The notes under the pieces: model-generated | Seen by the model: the letters and a program-made list of their open reading frames with translations, nothing else | Told to the model about the DNA's origin: nothing | Databases searched by the model: none | NCBI GenBank assembly: GCA_013361525.1 | Contig: JABFXY010000084.1 | Coordinates: 59,814-123,813 of the forward strand | Direction of reading: 5' to 3' | Length of the DNA: 64,000 nt | From: Polyangiaceae bacterium | GTDB taxonomy: Bacteria > Myxococcota_A > Polyangia > Polyangiales > Polyangiaceae | In this document: positions 24,658 through 33,974 of the stretch, piece by piece | Layout: each line of letters begins with the position of its first letter | Position numbering within the stretch: the first letter of the stretch is position 1 | Program-made: the position numbers and the translations under genes

Positions 24658-26331
24658 ATGGCGTTCTTCCAGGCTCCCCCCGGTCTCGGCAACCAGTTCA
24701 CGAGCGATCGCGTCCTTCGCTCCTACCTTGCCCGAACGCTCGATGCGGATCAGCGCCGCGTCGTCGAGCCGGAGCTCGACTCGATGGGCGAGCTCGCAGG
24801 TGGTGAGCTCTACCGAATGCAGCTCGCGGATCGGCTCAACGAGCCGCGGCTCGTCTCGTGGGATCCGTGGGGTCATCGCGTCGATCACATCGAGCTGACG
24901 CCGCTGTGGCAGCGAGCCGCGGTGCTCGCCGCGGAGCGCGGCCTCGTCGCGACCGCGTACGAGCGAAAGATCGGATCGCTCTCGCGCGCGCATCAGTTCT
25001 CGCTCGTGTACCTCTTCGACGCGTCGACCGACGTGTTCACGTGTCCGCTCGCGATGACCGACGGCGCGGCGGCGACGCTCTCGTTCCATGGTGGTGTCGC
25101 CGCGGAGCGCGCGCTGCCGCACCTGTTGAGCCGCGATCCGAAGTCGGCGTGGACGAGCGGGCAATGGATGACGGAGCGAACCGGAGGCTCCGACGTGGGT
25201 CTTTCGGAGACGGTCGCGCGACCGATGGACGACGGCACCGGGCGTTATCGCTTGTACGGCACGAAGTGGTTCACGAGCGCGACGACGTCGCAGATGGCGC
25301 TCACGCTCGGGCGACCCGAAGGCAACCCGGCGGGCGGGCGTGGCCTCGCGCTGTTCTTCGTCGAGGTGCGCGACGAAAACGGCAACATGAACGGCATTTC
25401 GATCAACCGTCTCAAGGACAAGCTCGGCACGCGAAAGGTCCCGACCGCTGAGCTGACGCTCGACGGCGCCATCGCGATCCCGGTCGTCGGCACCGCGGAC
25501 GGCATCCGCAACATCTCGCCGATGCTCAACGTGACGCGTACGTGGAACGCGGTCTGCTCGCTCGCGGCGATGCGCCGGGGCATCGCGCTCGCGCGCGACT
25601 ACGCGAAGAAGCGCGTGCAGTTCGGCTCGTCGCTCGCGGACAAGCCGCTCCACACCGACACGCTCGCAGGGATGCAGGCGGAGTTCGAGGGCGCGTTCCA
25701 CTTCACGTTCCGCGCGGTCGAGCTCCTCGGAAAGCTCGAGACGAAGACGGCGACCGAACGCGAGCTGGACGCGCTACGCCTCTACACGCCGCTGGTGAAG
25801 CTCACGACGGGCAAGCAGGCCGTGGCGGTGACGAGCGAGGCGCTCGAGTGCTTCGGCGGCGCGGGCTACGTCGAGGACACGGGCCTTCCGCGTCTGCTGC
25901 GCGACGCGCAGGTACTCAGCATCTGGGAGGGAACGACGAACGTCCTGTCGCTCGACGCGCTCCGCGCGATCGCGAAAGAGGGCGCGCTCGCGCCGTTCCT
26001 GGACGAGATCCGCGACGCTGCCAAGACGGCCTCACCAGAGCTCGCCGAGGAAGGCAAGGCGAGCATTCGCGCCGCCGAGCACGCAGCTGCTTGGCTCGAA
26101 GGAACGATGGCGAAGGCGCCCGAGCGGATCGAACAGGGAGCGCGTCGCTTTGCGATGACGCTCGGTCGAGCCGCCGAGCTCGCGCTGCTGGTGAAGCACG
26201 CGTCGTGGAGCGCCGAGCACGAGTCGGATCGGCGCGCGACGTTTGCGGCGAAACGCCTCGCGAAGAACGGAGTCGATCTCCTCGTCGAGGACATGCCCGA
26301 GTCCAAGGCGCTCGCCATGGACGACGCCTAG
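24658..26331 (+). CDS. AidB-like acyl-CoA dehydrogenase
   Basis: 557 residues, longer than ordinary acyl-CoA dehydrogenases (~380) and matching the AidB branch. AidB-type features: WTSGQWMTERTGGSDVGLSET (FAD-binding central region), KWFTSATTSQMALTLGRPEG, and the helical C-domain ECFGGAGYVEDTGLPRLLRDAQVLSIWEGTTNVLSLD. A helical extension of ~100 residues follows. AidB of E. coli is a flavoprotein of the Ada adaptive response with weak dehydrogenase activity; the biological substrate here is unknown. It is divergent from the cysteine operon regulator with 89 bp between them. Confidence 0.85.
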   Translation: MAFFQAPPGLGNQFTSDRVLRSYLARTLDADQRRVVEPELDSMGELAGGELYRMQLADRLNEPRLVSWDPWGHRVDHIELTPLWQRAAVLAAERGLVATAYERKIGSLSRAHQFSLVYLFDASTDVFTCPLAMTDGAAATLSFHGGVAAERALPHLLSRDPKSAWTSGQWMTERTGGSDVGLSETVARPMDDGTGRYRLYGTKWFTSATTSQMALTLGRPEGNPAGGRGLALFFVEVRDENGNMNGISINRLKDKLGTRKVPTAELTLDGAIAIPVVGTADGIRNISPMLNVTRTWNAVCSLAAMRRGIALARDYAKKRVQFGSSLADKPLHTDTLAGMQAEFEGAFHFTFRAVELLGKLETKTATERELDALRLYTPLVKLTTGKQAVAVTSEALECFGGAGYVEDTGLPRLLRDAQVLSIWEGTTNVLSLDALRAIAKEGALAPFLDEIRDAAKTASPELAEEGKASIRAAEHAAAWLEGTMAKAPERIEQGARRFAMTLGRAAELALLVKHASWSAEHESDRRATFAAKRLAKNGVDLLVEDMPESKALAMDDA

Positions 26332-26457
26332 TCGACGCAACGTCACCGGGAACTTCTCACGCGACCACGACGTCCCTGCCTCGTGGCGAAAGACACCAGG
26401 GACGGTTCGCGTGAGGCAGCGCACGAGCGAGGTAGGATCGGGTATCGTTCGGGCCCG

Positions 26458-28152
26458 ATGAGGATGCGTGCACTCGGCTTGGTAGTTGCGCTTTCGGTTG
26501 GGACGCTGTCGTTCGGATGTGGTCCCGCGACGCAGACGACGCAAACGCCCGACACCGAGCCCAGCGGCACGGCGACCGCGGGCCCTGAAGCTCCGCCCGA
26601 CACGAGCGACCCCTTCGCCGTCAGCGATCTGCTTCGCGAGGAGCAGCTGCCGCTGCTCAAAGGGCCCGCGCCGACGTTCAACGAGGCGGCGCTCGCGGCG
26701 CCGGTGAAGGGTGTCTCCGCGCCGCCGGGCAGCTGCGATGCGTTCGTCAAACGCGCGGTGAAGAAGAAGCCGACGTGTGCCGACAAGCCGAGCACGCTCG
26801 CCGCGATCGACGCAGCGATGAACACCGGCGACGTCGCCGCACGAGACGAGATGCTCGCCGCGGCGGAGTCGTGCACCGGCATCGAGCCGGGGTTCGTCCG
26901 CGCGCTGCGCATCGAGCTCGCACCGATCGAATGCGGCGACGCGCTCGCCGAGCCGGTGCTCAAAGCCAAGCCCGCGGGGATGAGCGGATCCGTGCAGCAC
27001 ACGCTCGTGGGCCAGGCGCTGTCGGCGCGGCTCGCGCGATCGGTGGGCACGCCGCCGAAGCTCACAGGGCCTTTCGACAAGAAGAAGGTGCTCGACTTCA
27101 CCAAGAACACGCTCTTCCCGTGGTTCGAGGAGCAAAAGAACGCGGTCGCGACGCTGTCCGGTCAAGGTCGCGAGCTCGGGTCGTACGGCAAAGGCCTCGT
27201 CGCGCTGTCGTCCGGGTGGGCATACCTGCGGCTGGTCGAGGTGGTGCGCGAAGCGCCGATCCCGGACGAGTTCCGAAAAGATCCGGAAGTCGCGAACGCG
27301 TACTTCGCGGCCGTCGACGAGAAGCTCGAGCCCACCAAGCAGAACGGCCGCGACGGTGCGCTCGTCGGTCTCGGCACGATGGCGCAGGCGGGTGTGTTGC
27401 AGGACGAGCGCATGCGTTCGACGCGCTCGCTGCTCGCGAAGATGTACGGCGGCCGGCGTGTCGACGCGCTCGACGTGCTCGTGCTTCCGAAGATTCCCGA
27501 TCCCGAAGGCGCCACGGTGGAGCAACGGCTCGCCGCGAAGCTGCCGTCGTTCCTCGCAGGCATTCTGCTCGACCCGAACAGCGCGAAGGATCCGAAGATG
27601 CTCCGCTCGCTGCTACACCGGGGCGTCCCGATGCCGATGCGTGTCGCGCTGAAGGAAGGCGAAGCTTCGCTCTCCGACGAAGCGCGGCTGCTCTATGGTC
27701 GAGCGCGTCTGGAGATGGGCGCTCGCTACTGGCGCATCGTCGATTTCGATGCGGCGGTCGGCCTGTTCTCGAAGGTCGACAAGGCGAAGCTCGATGATCG
27801 GAGCAAGCTCGTGTTCGCGACGGCCCTCGCGCTGCGCAACGGTCCCGAGGACGTCGCGGTCCTCATGCTGAAGAACGAGGGGTTTTCGCCCAAGTTCGGC
27901 GACGTTCGCGCGCTCGACACGCTGGCGAAGGGCTCTTCCGATCAGGCGGTGCCCGGCACCGCGAGCTTCGATGCGGCGGTCATTCGGCAGATCGCCGCTC
28001 CCCGAGACGCCGACGCTGCGTATTGGGAAAAGCTCGCAGAGCGCTACCGCGACGCCGCTAGCAAGGTCACCGACCAGAACGTGAAGTACGAGGCGGACGA
28101 GCGCGCGAAGGCCGCTGCGCAGACGGCGAAGATCAAGAGCTCATCGCCGTAG
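26458..28152 (+). CDS. Large lipoprotein of unknown function
   Basis: 564 residues from ATG 26458; an open frame extends upstream but this start gives MRMRALGLVVALSVGTLSFGC, a lipoprotein signal with lipobox SFGC. A Thr/Pro-rich linker follows. The body is mostly helical with TPR-like pieces, for example LLYGRARLEMGARYWRIVDFD followed by AVGLFSKVDKAKLDDRSKL near residues 415-450. No enzyme motif was recognised. No close operon neighbour; the region downstream is a repeat-filled intergenic stretch. Confidence 0.65.
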   Translation: MRMRALGLVVALSVGTLSFGCGPATQTTQTPDTEPSGTATAGPEAPPDTSDPFAVSDLLREEQLPLLKGPAPTFNEAALAAPVKGVSAPPGSCDAFVKRAVKKKPTCADKPSTLAAIDAAMNTGDVAARDEMLAAAESCTGIEPGFVRALRIELAPIECGDALAEPVLKAKPAGMSGSVQHTLVGQALSARLARSVGTPPKLTGPFDKKKVLDFTKNTLFPWFEEQKNAVATLSGQGRELGSYGKGLVALSSGWAYLRLVEVVREAPIPDEFRKDPEVANAYFAAVDEKLEPTKQNGRDGALVGLGTMAQAGVLQDERMRSTRSLLAKMYGGRRVDALDVLVLPKIPDPEGATVEQRLAAKLPSFLAGILLDPNSAKDPKMLRSLLHRGVPMPMRVALKEGEASLSDEARLLYGRARLEMGARYWRIVDFDAAVGLFSKVDKAKLDDRSKLVFATALALRNGPEDVAVLMLKNEGFSPKFGDVRALDTLAKGSSDQAVPGTASFDAAVIRQIAAPRDADAAYWEKLAERYRDAASKVTDQNVKYEADERAKAAAQTAKIKSSSP

Positions 28153-28763
28153 CGCTTCGCTCGCTGTGGGGACAGGGGTGTCTTCGGCTTTGGCCGGCTT
28201 CGCTCGCTGTGGGACGGGGTGTCTTCGGCTCCGGCCGGCTTCGCTCGCTGTGGGACGGGGTGTCTTCGGCTCCGGCGGGGGGTCGTCAGTCGCCGGGCAC
28301 CGCGGAGCGCGGTTCCAGCCCCTTCGGGGCTACCGCGCTCCGCTCGGTTGCCGCAATGCTTGGACGGCGACTTCCTCCCTGCCCGCCTACGCCGAAGACA
28401 CCCCTCTCCCCGCTGCTCGCTTCGACGAACCTGGGTGCGCCGCGTCGCCTATGCCATTGAGGTCGTCGGCGTCGCTGTCGGAATTCGCTGTCGGCAATCG
28501 AGCCGCCCAAACCTCGATGCCAGACTGATGCACGAGACACGCGAACTCCCGCGCGACCACGTAAACGTCCAGCTTCTGAAAGTCAGCGATCAGCGATCAG
28601 CAATCAGCGTTCAGCAATCAGCGTTCAGCAATCAGCAGTCGGTCGGCTGTCGGCTGTCGGCTGTCGCGGGGGCGGTGATCAAGACATCCTTTACACCTCG
28701 CTCGGGACATCGCCTTCCGAGGACGGGCTTGCCGTCCCCGGCGCGGTCCGCTCCGATGCGCCC
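28153..28763. repeat. 611-bp intergenic region: tandem 41-43 bp repeats, large hairpin, heptamer array
   Basis: No gene is supported. 28155-28279 holds three head-to-tail copies of a unit starting CTTCGCTCGCTGTGGG and containing GGGGTGTCTTCGGC. 28302-28343 is a big hairpin: a perfect 12-bp outer stem, 3-nt bulge, 6-bp inner stem, TTC loop. An exact inverted copy of the repeat core, GCCGAAGACACCCC, lies at 28391-28404. 28583-28638 is eight tandem heptamers TCAGCNN, followed to 28666 by TCGGCTG units. Short open frames here are by-products of these repeats. Confidence 0.8.
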
Positions 28764-30488
28764 ATGTCCCTCGAGTCGAAGGCCGCGAGCGTTCTTACCC
28801 GCGCCTTGCGCGGCGCATTCTTGGCGCGGCGCCTCGAAGCTCGGGTCTTGCGCCGCGAGCTTGAAGCCGAGCGGCGCGACGCCGTCGCCCGACACGAGCA
28901 GGAACGTCGCGAGGGCACCGCGAAGCGCGCGGCGGGCGCGCGCAACATCCTGTTCATCACCGTCGACCAGCAACGCTGGGACGCCCTCGGGTGCAACGGC
29001 GGGCGCATCGCCCGCACCCCACACGTCGACAGCCTGGCGCGTGCAGGTTTGCGCTACGTGCGCCCCCACGTCCAGAACGTCGTGTGCATGCCATCGCGCG
29101 CGACCATGTTCACCGGACAGCACCCCCGGACTCACGGTGTCGTCGCCAACGGCATCGCGCTCCCCGAAGAGGCGCCGAACGTCGCACGCGTCCTCCGTCG
29201 CGAGGCCGGCTATCGCACCGCCCTCATCGGCAAGGCGCATTTCGATCCTCATCTCGATCCGCTGCTTCGCTTTCGCGAGAGCGTCCTCGCCGCGCAGGGC
29301 TCCCAGGGTCCTTTTCACGGTCTCGATCACGTCGAGCTCGCTTCCCATGGCCCACTCGGCGGCCACCATTACGCCGCGTGGTTATGGGAGCAGCACCCCG
29401 ATACCGTGAGCGGCTTCGCGGGTGTGCTCACGGCCGCCGCCGGAGGCGACACCGGCGCCCCCGAGGTCAAACACAACCCCATCGTCCGTGAGCACTATCA
29501 CACCGATTGGGTCGCCCACCGAGCGATGCAATGGCTCCGCTCCGTCGCCTCCGGCGAGCGCTTCTTCTTGTGGGTCAGCTTCCCCGATCCGCATCATCCG
29601 TTCGACCCTCCGCTCGACGAGGTTCGCAAGCGGATCGATTGGCGCGACGTCCCGCTGCCGCCGGATCGCCGCAATGCCGAAGCGCTCCTTCGCGACAAGC
29701 CGCGCCATTGGCTCGATTGGTACGAGGGCCGCTTTCACAACCCTGAAGGAGGCCCCACCGCCTTTCGCCCGCGCGCGCTCGGTGACGACCAATACCGAGA
29801 GATGAGCGCCATGATCCATGTCGAGAACGAGCTCATCGACGACGCCGTCGGGCGGCTTTTACGCTTCTTGGAAGAGCGCGGGCTCGCCGACGACACCGAC
29901 GTCGTCTTCACCTCCGACCATGGCGATCTCCAAGGCGACTTCGGCCTCTTCTTCAAAGGGCCTTATCACGTCGATGCGCTCCTTCGTGTCCCGCTGCTAT
30001 GGCGCCCCGCCTCGCGCGCCGCGATCGAGCCTGCGACCATTGTCGCGCCGGTGGGCCTCGTCGACCTCGCGCCCACGTTCTGCTCGATCGCGGGCGTTAC
30101 GCCCCCGGGCTTCATGGAGGGGACGCCGCTCCCGACCGATCATCGGGCGGGGCGACCACCGGTCCTCACGACGTTCGACAGCAACTTCGCGCCCGTCGGC
30201 ATGCACCTGCGCACCATCTTCGACGGCCGGTACCTCTGCACCGCATATGACCGCTCGGATGACCGGGGAGGTCAGTTCCCGTTCTACTGGGCTGTGTGGG
30301 GGCGCGGCTCCGAAATCCCTCGGTACGACGGTAACGAGGGCGAGCTCTACGACTGTATCGAGGACCCGCAGCAGCACCGCAATCTCTGGTCCGAGCGGCC
30401 CGCGCTTCGCGACGAGCTCATCGCCGATCTCGCGACGCGCCTTCCGCCGATGAGGACCCCGCCGCTGCCCTTCTCCGCGCCGACATAG
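28764..30488 (+). CDS. Sulfatase, Cys-type (alkaline phosphatase superfamily)
   Basis: 574 residues. The sulfatase signature CMPSR (Cys108 to Arg112) marks a Cys-type enzyme whose cysteine must become formylglycine. Metal-site elements: ITVDQQR near residue 68 and FTSDHGDLQGDFGLF around residue 378-392, plus SFPDPHHPFDPP. The reaction is hydrolysis of a sulfate ester; related enzymes include phosphonate monoester hydrolases. A charged Arg/Ala/Glu-rich N-terminal ~58 residues precedes the fold and is not a normal signal peptide, so location is unclear. No formylglycine-generating enzyme gene is adjacent; the FGE-like domain at 1783-3189 lacks a catalytic Cys. Confidence 0.85.
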   Translation: MSLESKAASVLTRALRGAFLARRLEARVLRRELEAERRDAVARHEQERREGTAKRAAGARNILFITVDQQRWDALGCNGGRIARTPHVDSLARAGLRYVRPHVQNVVCMPSRATMFTGQHPRTHGVVANGIALPEEAPNVARVLRREAGYRTALIGKAHFDPHLDPLLRFRESVLAAQGSQGPFHGLDHVELASHGPLGGHHYAAWLWEQHPDTVSGFAGVLTAAAGGDTGAPEVKHNPIVREHYHTDWVAHRAMQWLRSVASGERFFLWVSFPDPHHPFDPPLDEVRKRIDWRDVPLPPDRRNAEALLRDKPRHWLDWYEGRFHNPEGGPTAFRPRALGDDQYREMSAMIHVENELIDDAVGRLLRFLEERGLADDTDVVFTSDHGDLQGDFGLFFKGPYHVDALLRVPLLWRPASRAAIEPATIVAPVGLVDLAPTFCSIAGVTPPGFMEGTPLPTDHRAGRPPVLTTFDSNFAPVGMHLRTIFDGRYLCTAYDRSDDRGGQFPFYWAVWGRGSEIPRYDGNEGELYDCIEDPQQHRNLWSERPALRDELIADLATRLPPMRTPPLPFSAPT

Positions 30489-30564
30489 GCTCTTGAAACC
30501 TGCTCGCCGGTGCGGCGGCGCGAATCGGACGACCGTGGCACGTGGGATGCTCTGGAGGGCTCCC

Positions 30565-32799
30565 ATGCTCGGCAAGCCCGTTACGATCCTGACGCTCGCA
30601 GCATCGACCCTCGTCGCATGCGGGGATGATTCCTCCGTCGGAGGCGGAGGTGAAGCCGGTGCCGTGAACGGCGGCGGCGGCGCCGGCGGCGCTGTGGACG
30701 GCGGCGGCGGCACGGGCGGCATGGGCGGTGGCGTCGAGCACGGCGACTGCGAAGGCATCGCGCCCGGCACGGTCGAGCCGCGATCGCTCGTCGTCGGTCT
30801 TTCGCGCGCGCACGCGAGCAATCGGTTCTTCGGCTTGCACGACGACGTGAACGTCGTGGATCGCGCGCTCGTATCGGGGCTTCGTGAGAGCCTCGACGAC
30901 GAGACCAGCATCCTCACGAAGTACGTCGAAGAGCTCGGCGACGGGTGTGCGATGCCGGCCGCGACATCCGAGCCCGAAGCCGCGGTCACGGTCACCGGCG
31001 ACGTCGCATGGATCACCCCCGGCACGGAGGACGTCGCGCCGCCCGACCAGGTGACGACGGTGATCGTGGACCTCCGTGACTTCGTCGAAACCCCCGACGC
31101 GGAGGCTCGTCTCGCGACGCTCGCGGCCTCGCTGCTCGACGCGCCGGTCGCGCCGCTCGATGCGAGCCTCCGCATGCACGAAGGGATGCGTGACGAGTTC
31201 TATGCGCCGATCGTCCTCGGAACGGAGAACGTCTACGACGATCGCGTCGACGAGGTGGCGCTGGCCTCCTACGAGGCCAACGCCGCGACCTCGTATCGGA
31301 TCGGCGTGGTCGTCGGCGATCGCGTCGCGCCGTCCGCCGCGCGGTTCGCGCTCACGCTTCGTGCCGCCGGGCGCGCGGCGATCCTCGGGAGCGACATGCG
31401 AACGTCGGTCGCCGAGTCTCGGTGGATCAGCGTCGGCGAGCTCGGTTACGTGCACCGCTTTGCGACGTTGGAGCACGACGGAGATGCGTTGCCCGATGTC
31501 GTTCCGGCGGACGTGAAGGGCGACGACGACGCTGCGCTCGCATCCGGCCTCGCCGCGCTCGGTGAGCTATCTGCCCTGTCCGGACCGGCCGAGCGGCCGA
31601 AGATCAATCGCATCCAGAACACGACCGACGTCCCCGTGAGCGAGTTCGATCGACCGAGCCGCATCGCCGCGCTCGTCACGGCGCACGGCGCGATGAAGAG
31701 CTTCTTCGCGTATTGGGCCGTCGTCCCCGACCAGAGCGACACGCGCCTCGAAGAAGCCGTCGCGATGGCGATGGCCGCGGAGCAAGAGGACTTCCCCGCC
31801 CTCCATCGCGAGCTCGGCTACCTGTCGCACGCGCTCCACGACAGCCACGGATTCATCTTTCACTTGAGCGAGTGGGCGGGCTACACGAACGCGCCCGTCG
31901 TCCTCGAGCAGTCGAGCACGATGGAGCCGGTCGTCCGCGCGTCGACGGTCCTCGATTTTCTTCCGGGCGACACGATCGTCGAGGTCGACGGGGTACCGGC
32001 GGCCGACCTCATGGCGGAGCGAAGCGAGTTCGTCGCCTCCAGCGAGTCGAGCGCCTTCCGGAACGCCGCTCGCACGCTGCTCGAGATCCGAGAGAGCGCC
32101 ACGTTCCTTCTTCGTGACGCAGATGGGGCGGAGCGCGAGGTGGAGCTCTCGGAAGCGTCGGTGCCCGTCGCGTACCCGGACTACCCGGCGCGCCTGCAGA
32201 GCACCCTCGGAGATCTCGGCCACCCCGAGCTCTATTACGTCAACCTGGACTCGTCGAAGCTCACGTCCGGGGCGTTGAACGAAGCGCTCGCCGGCATCGA
32301 CGCAAGTGAAGGCGTCGTGCTCGACATGCGCGGCTATCCGTCGTCACCCGCGTGGACCTTGATCCAACACATGCTCGTGCAATCGGCGCCCGGCGTCCCG
32401 ATGCGGACGCCGATCGTCACGGCGCTCGGTTTGACGTGGGAGGACGCTCCGCAGCCGTTCCCCGCGTCGGCGACCGCGTTCGCCGGCAAAGTCGCGATGC
32501 TCGTCGGCACGCACACGCAATCTCAGGCCGAGCACCTCACGCTCGTGTTGCAGAGTGCCGAGCGCGTGCAAGTCATCGGGCAACCGACGGCCGGCGCGAA
32601 CGGCAACATCACCGGCGTGCTTCTCCCGGGCGGGGCATCGCTGACCTTCACCGGGCTCGAAGTTCGAAGGCCGGACCTCTCGCCGTTTCACGGGATGGGT
32701 GTCGCGATCGACGAGCTCGTCCCGATCGAGCCATCGGACCTCGCGGACGGCGTCGACCCGGAGCTACAGAGCGCAATCGAATGGTTGATCGCGCCGTGA
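30565..32799 (+). CDS. Lipoprotein with PDZ and S41 (tail-specific) peptidase domains
   Basis: 744 residues from ATG 30565 (GGAGGG five bases upstream), giving lipobox LVAC (Cys19) and a Gly-rich linker. After ~400 residues of unassigned domain, a PDZ-like region contains FLPGDTIVEVDGVPAADL. The S41-type C-terminus has YYVNLDSSKL, GVVLDMRGYP, KVAMLVGTHTQSQAEH (Ser in the position of the catalytic serine) and GQPTAGANGNIT. Known relatives cleave C-terminal tails or process envelope proteins. A Ser/Lys dyad was not located with certainty, so activity is inferred. Anchored in the outer or inner membrane, facing the periplasm. Confidence 0.75.
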   Translation: MLGKPVTILTLAASTLVACGDDSSVGGGGEAGAVNGGGGAGGAVDGGGGTGGMGGGVEHGDCEGIAPGTVEPRSLVVGLSRAHASNRFFGLHDDVNVVDRALVSGLRESLDDETSILTKYVEELGDGCAMPAATSEPEAAVTVTGDVAWITPGTEDVAPPDQVTTVIVDLRDFVETPDAEARLATLAASLLDAPVAPLDASLRMHEGMRDEFYAPIVLGTENVYDDRVDEVALASYEANAATSYRIGVVVGDRVAPSAARFALTLRAAGRAAILGSDMRTSVAESRWISVGELGYVHRFATLEHDGDALPDVVPADVKGDDDAALASGLAALGELSALSGPAERPKINRIQNTTDVPVSEFDRPSRIAALVTAHGAMKSFFAYWAVVPDQSDTRLEEAVAMAMAAEQEDFPALHRELGYLSHALHDSHGFIFHLSEWAGYTNAPVVLEQSSTMEPVVRASTVLDFLPGDTIVEVDGVPAADLMAERSEFVASSESSAFRNAARTLLEIRESATFLLRDADGAEREVELSEASVPVAYPDYPARLQSTLGDLGHPELYYVNLDSSKLTSGALNEALAGIDASEGVVLDMRGYPSSPAWTLIQHMLVQSAPGVPMRTPIVTALGLTWEDAPQPFPASATAFAGKVAMLVGTHTQSQAEHLTLVLQSAERVQVIGQPTAGANGNITGVLLPGGASLTFTGLEVRRPDLSPFHGMGVAIDELVPIEPSDLADGVDPELQSAIEWLIAP

Positions 32800-32831
32800 T
32801 CGCGTACCCCTACCCCACCCCAATGGCTCGA

Positions 32832-33956
32832 TCAGATGACCTCGAGAAGGTCGCGATCCGGTAGAGGCGGGAACGGCGCGGTCGGGAGTGTCTGATACCA
32901 ATAGGCGACGGACGCGAGATCGTCCTGCAGCGGCAAGTAGCGACCATTCGAACGCCAGCCGAGCGCCTGCATGGTGACGCGCAAGTCCTGCTTGAATCGG
33001 ATCGGATCCGCGATGTGCCAGCGGTACATGCCGAAGCGCTGCTGACTTTGGTAGAGCCCGTCGGGCTTCATCACCTGGTGGAGGCCTGCATACGGCGTCG
33101 TGAACTCGCGATACCCACCCTGCTCGAGCCCGACGTCGAAGCCGTAGGAACCGCAGAAGTAATCTTCGGTGCCCGTGCCGCAAATGGTCGGAAACTCGCT
33201 GTCGCCGTCCATGAAGAACTTCATCTCGCCTTCGCCCCACCAGCCGTTGTTGTGGACGCCCCAGGCCATGTACGTGCCCGCGTAGTGGCCGCGACCCCGG
33301 ACGCCGTCGAGGACCGTATGGACCTCTTTGTACGGGACGGGATTGGAGCGACGGAACTGCGCGTGGAAGTACGCCGCGTCGTCGGGCACGCCCGTCAGCG
33401 CATAGTTGATTTGGTAGAAGAAGCAGACGCTGCGCTCGTCGGGCTTGTCAGTGACCGGCTCTTCGATGTTCGTGACGGTGATCCGGCAGCGCTTGCGGAA
33501 CGGCATCTCCCAATAGCTGTTGAAGGCGTTGCCCGGGTTCACGCACACGGCCAGCGAGCTCAGCTGGCGGAAGTTCGCGCCGGAGTGGTTCGCGCTCGAG
33601 CCCCAACCGCAGCAGAAGAAATCGCCGATCGGCACCTCGACCGAAGGATGCTCCTGTTCGTCCCAGTAGATGCGCAGAATGCTGAAGCGCCAGTTGCCGG
33701 TGAGGGTGAACCACATTTGTTGGATCGCGCCTGAGCCGACGATGTCGGCGAGCGTCACCGTCTCGCCGGCGCGAATCATGATGCACGGTCGCACTTTCCA
33801 CCCGCGGCCGAGCTCGCGCGCGGCGCCCGCGACAGGCACCTCCATCGCGCCTTTGCCCTTTTCGCCCGTCGGGTTCTCCGCCGAAATCGATCGCGACTCG
33901 GCGTCGCTCAGCCGCGAGAGGTTGCCGAGGTGCATGCCGAGACCGTTGAAGGACAT
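32832..33956 (-). CDS. GH172 family (DUF2961) glycosidase
   Basis: 374 residues, with the N-terminal region NPTGEKGKGAME typical of DUF2961/GH172. Other conserved stretches: GSGAIQQMWFTLTGNWRFSILRIYWDEQEHPSVEVPIGDFF, EMKFFMDGDSEFPTICGTGTEDYFCGSYGFD and the LYQSQQRFGMYRWHI segment. Characterised members act on fructofuranosyl or arabinofuranosyl linkages as hexamers; the substrate here is unknown. No signal peptide, so cytoplasmic. It lies 18 bp downstream of the GH2 gene on the same strand, suggesting joint breakdown of an imported oligosaccharide. Confidence 0.8.
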   Translation of the reverse strand: MSFNGLGMHLGNLSRLSDAESRSISAENPTGEKGKGAMEVPVAGAARELGRGWKVRPCIMIRAGETVTLADIVGSGAIQQMWFTLTGNWRFSILRIYWDEQEHPSVEVPIGDFFCCGWGSSANHSGANFRQLSSLAVCVNPGNAFNSYWEMPFRKRCRITVTNIEEPVTDKPDERSVCFFYQINYALTGVPDDAAYFHAQFRRSNPVPYKEVHTVLDGVRGRGHYAGTYMAWGVHNNGWWGEGEMKFFMDGDSEFPTICGTGTEDYFCGSYGFDVGLEQGGYREFTTPYAGLHQVMKPDGLYQSQQRFGMYRWHIADPIRFKQDLRVTMQALGWRSNGRYLPLQDDLASVAYWYQTLPTAPFPPLPDRDLLEVI

Positions 33957-33974
33957 ATCGGTACCTCCTCGAGC

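Noticed and set aside
28155..28279. CRISPR repeats
   Set aside because: The 41-43 bp units are contiguous with no unique spacers.
28166..28528. A 120-codon plus-strand frame in the repeat region
   Set aside because: Its peptide is the translation of the tandem 41-43 bp repeats and hairpin; no homology-like pattern or start signal.
28583..28666. CRISPR array
   Set aside because: Units are seven bases and directly adjacent, with no spacers; no cas genes nearby.
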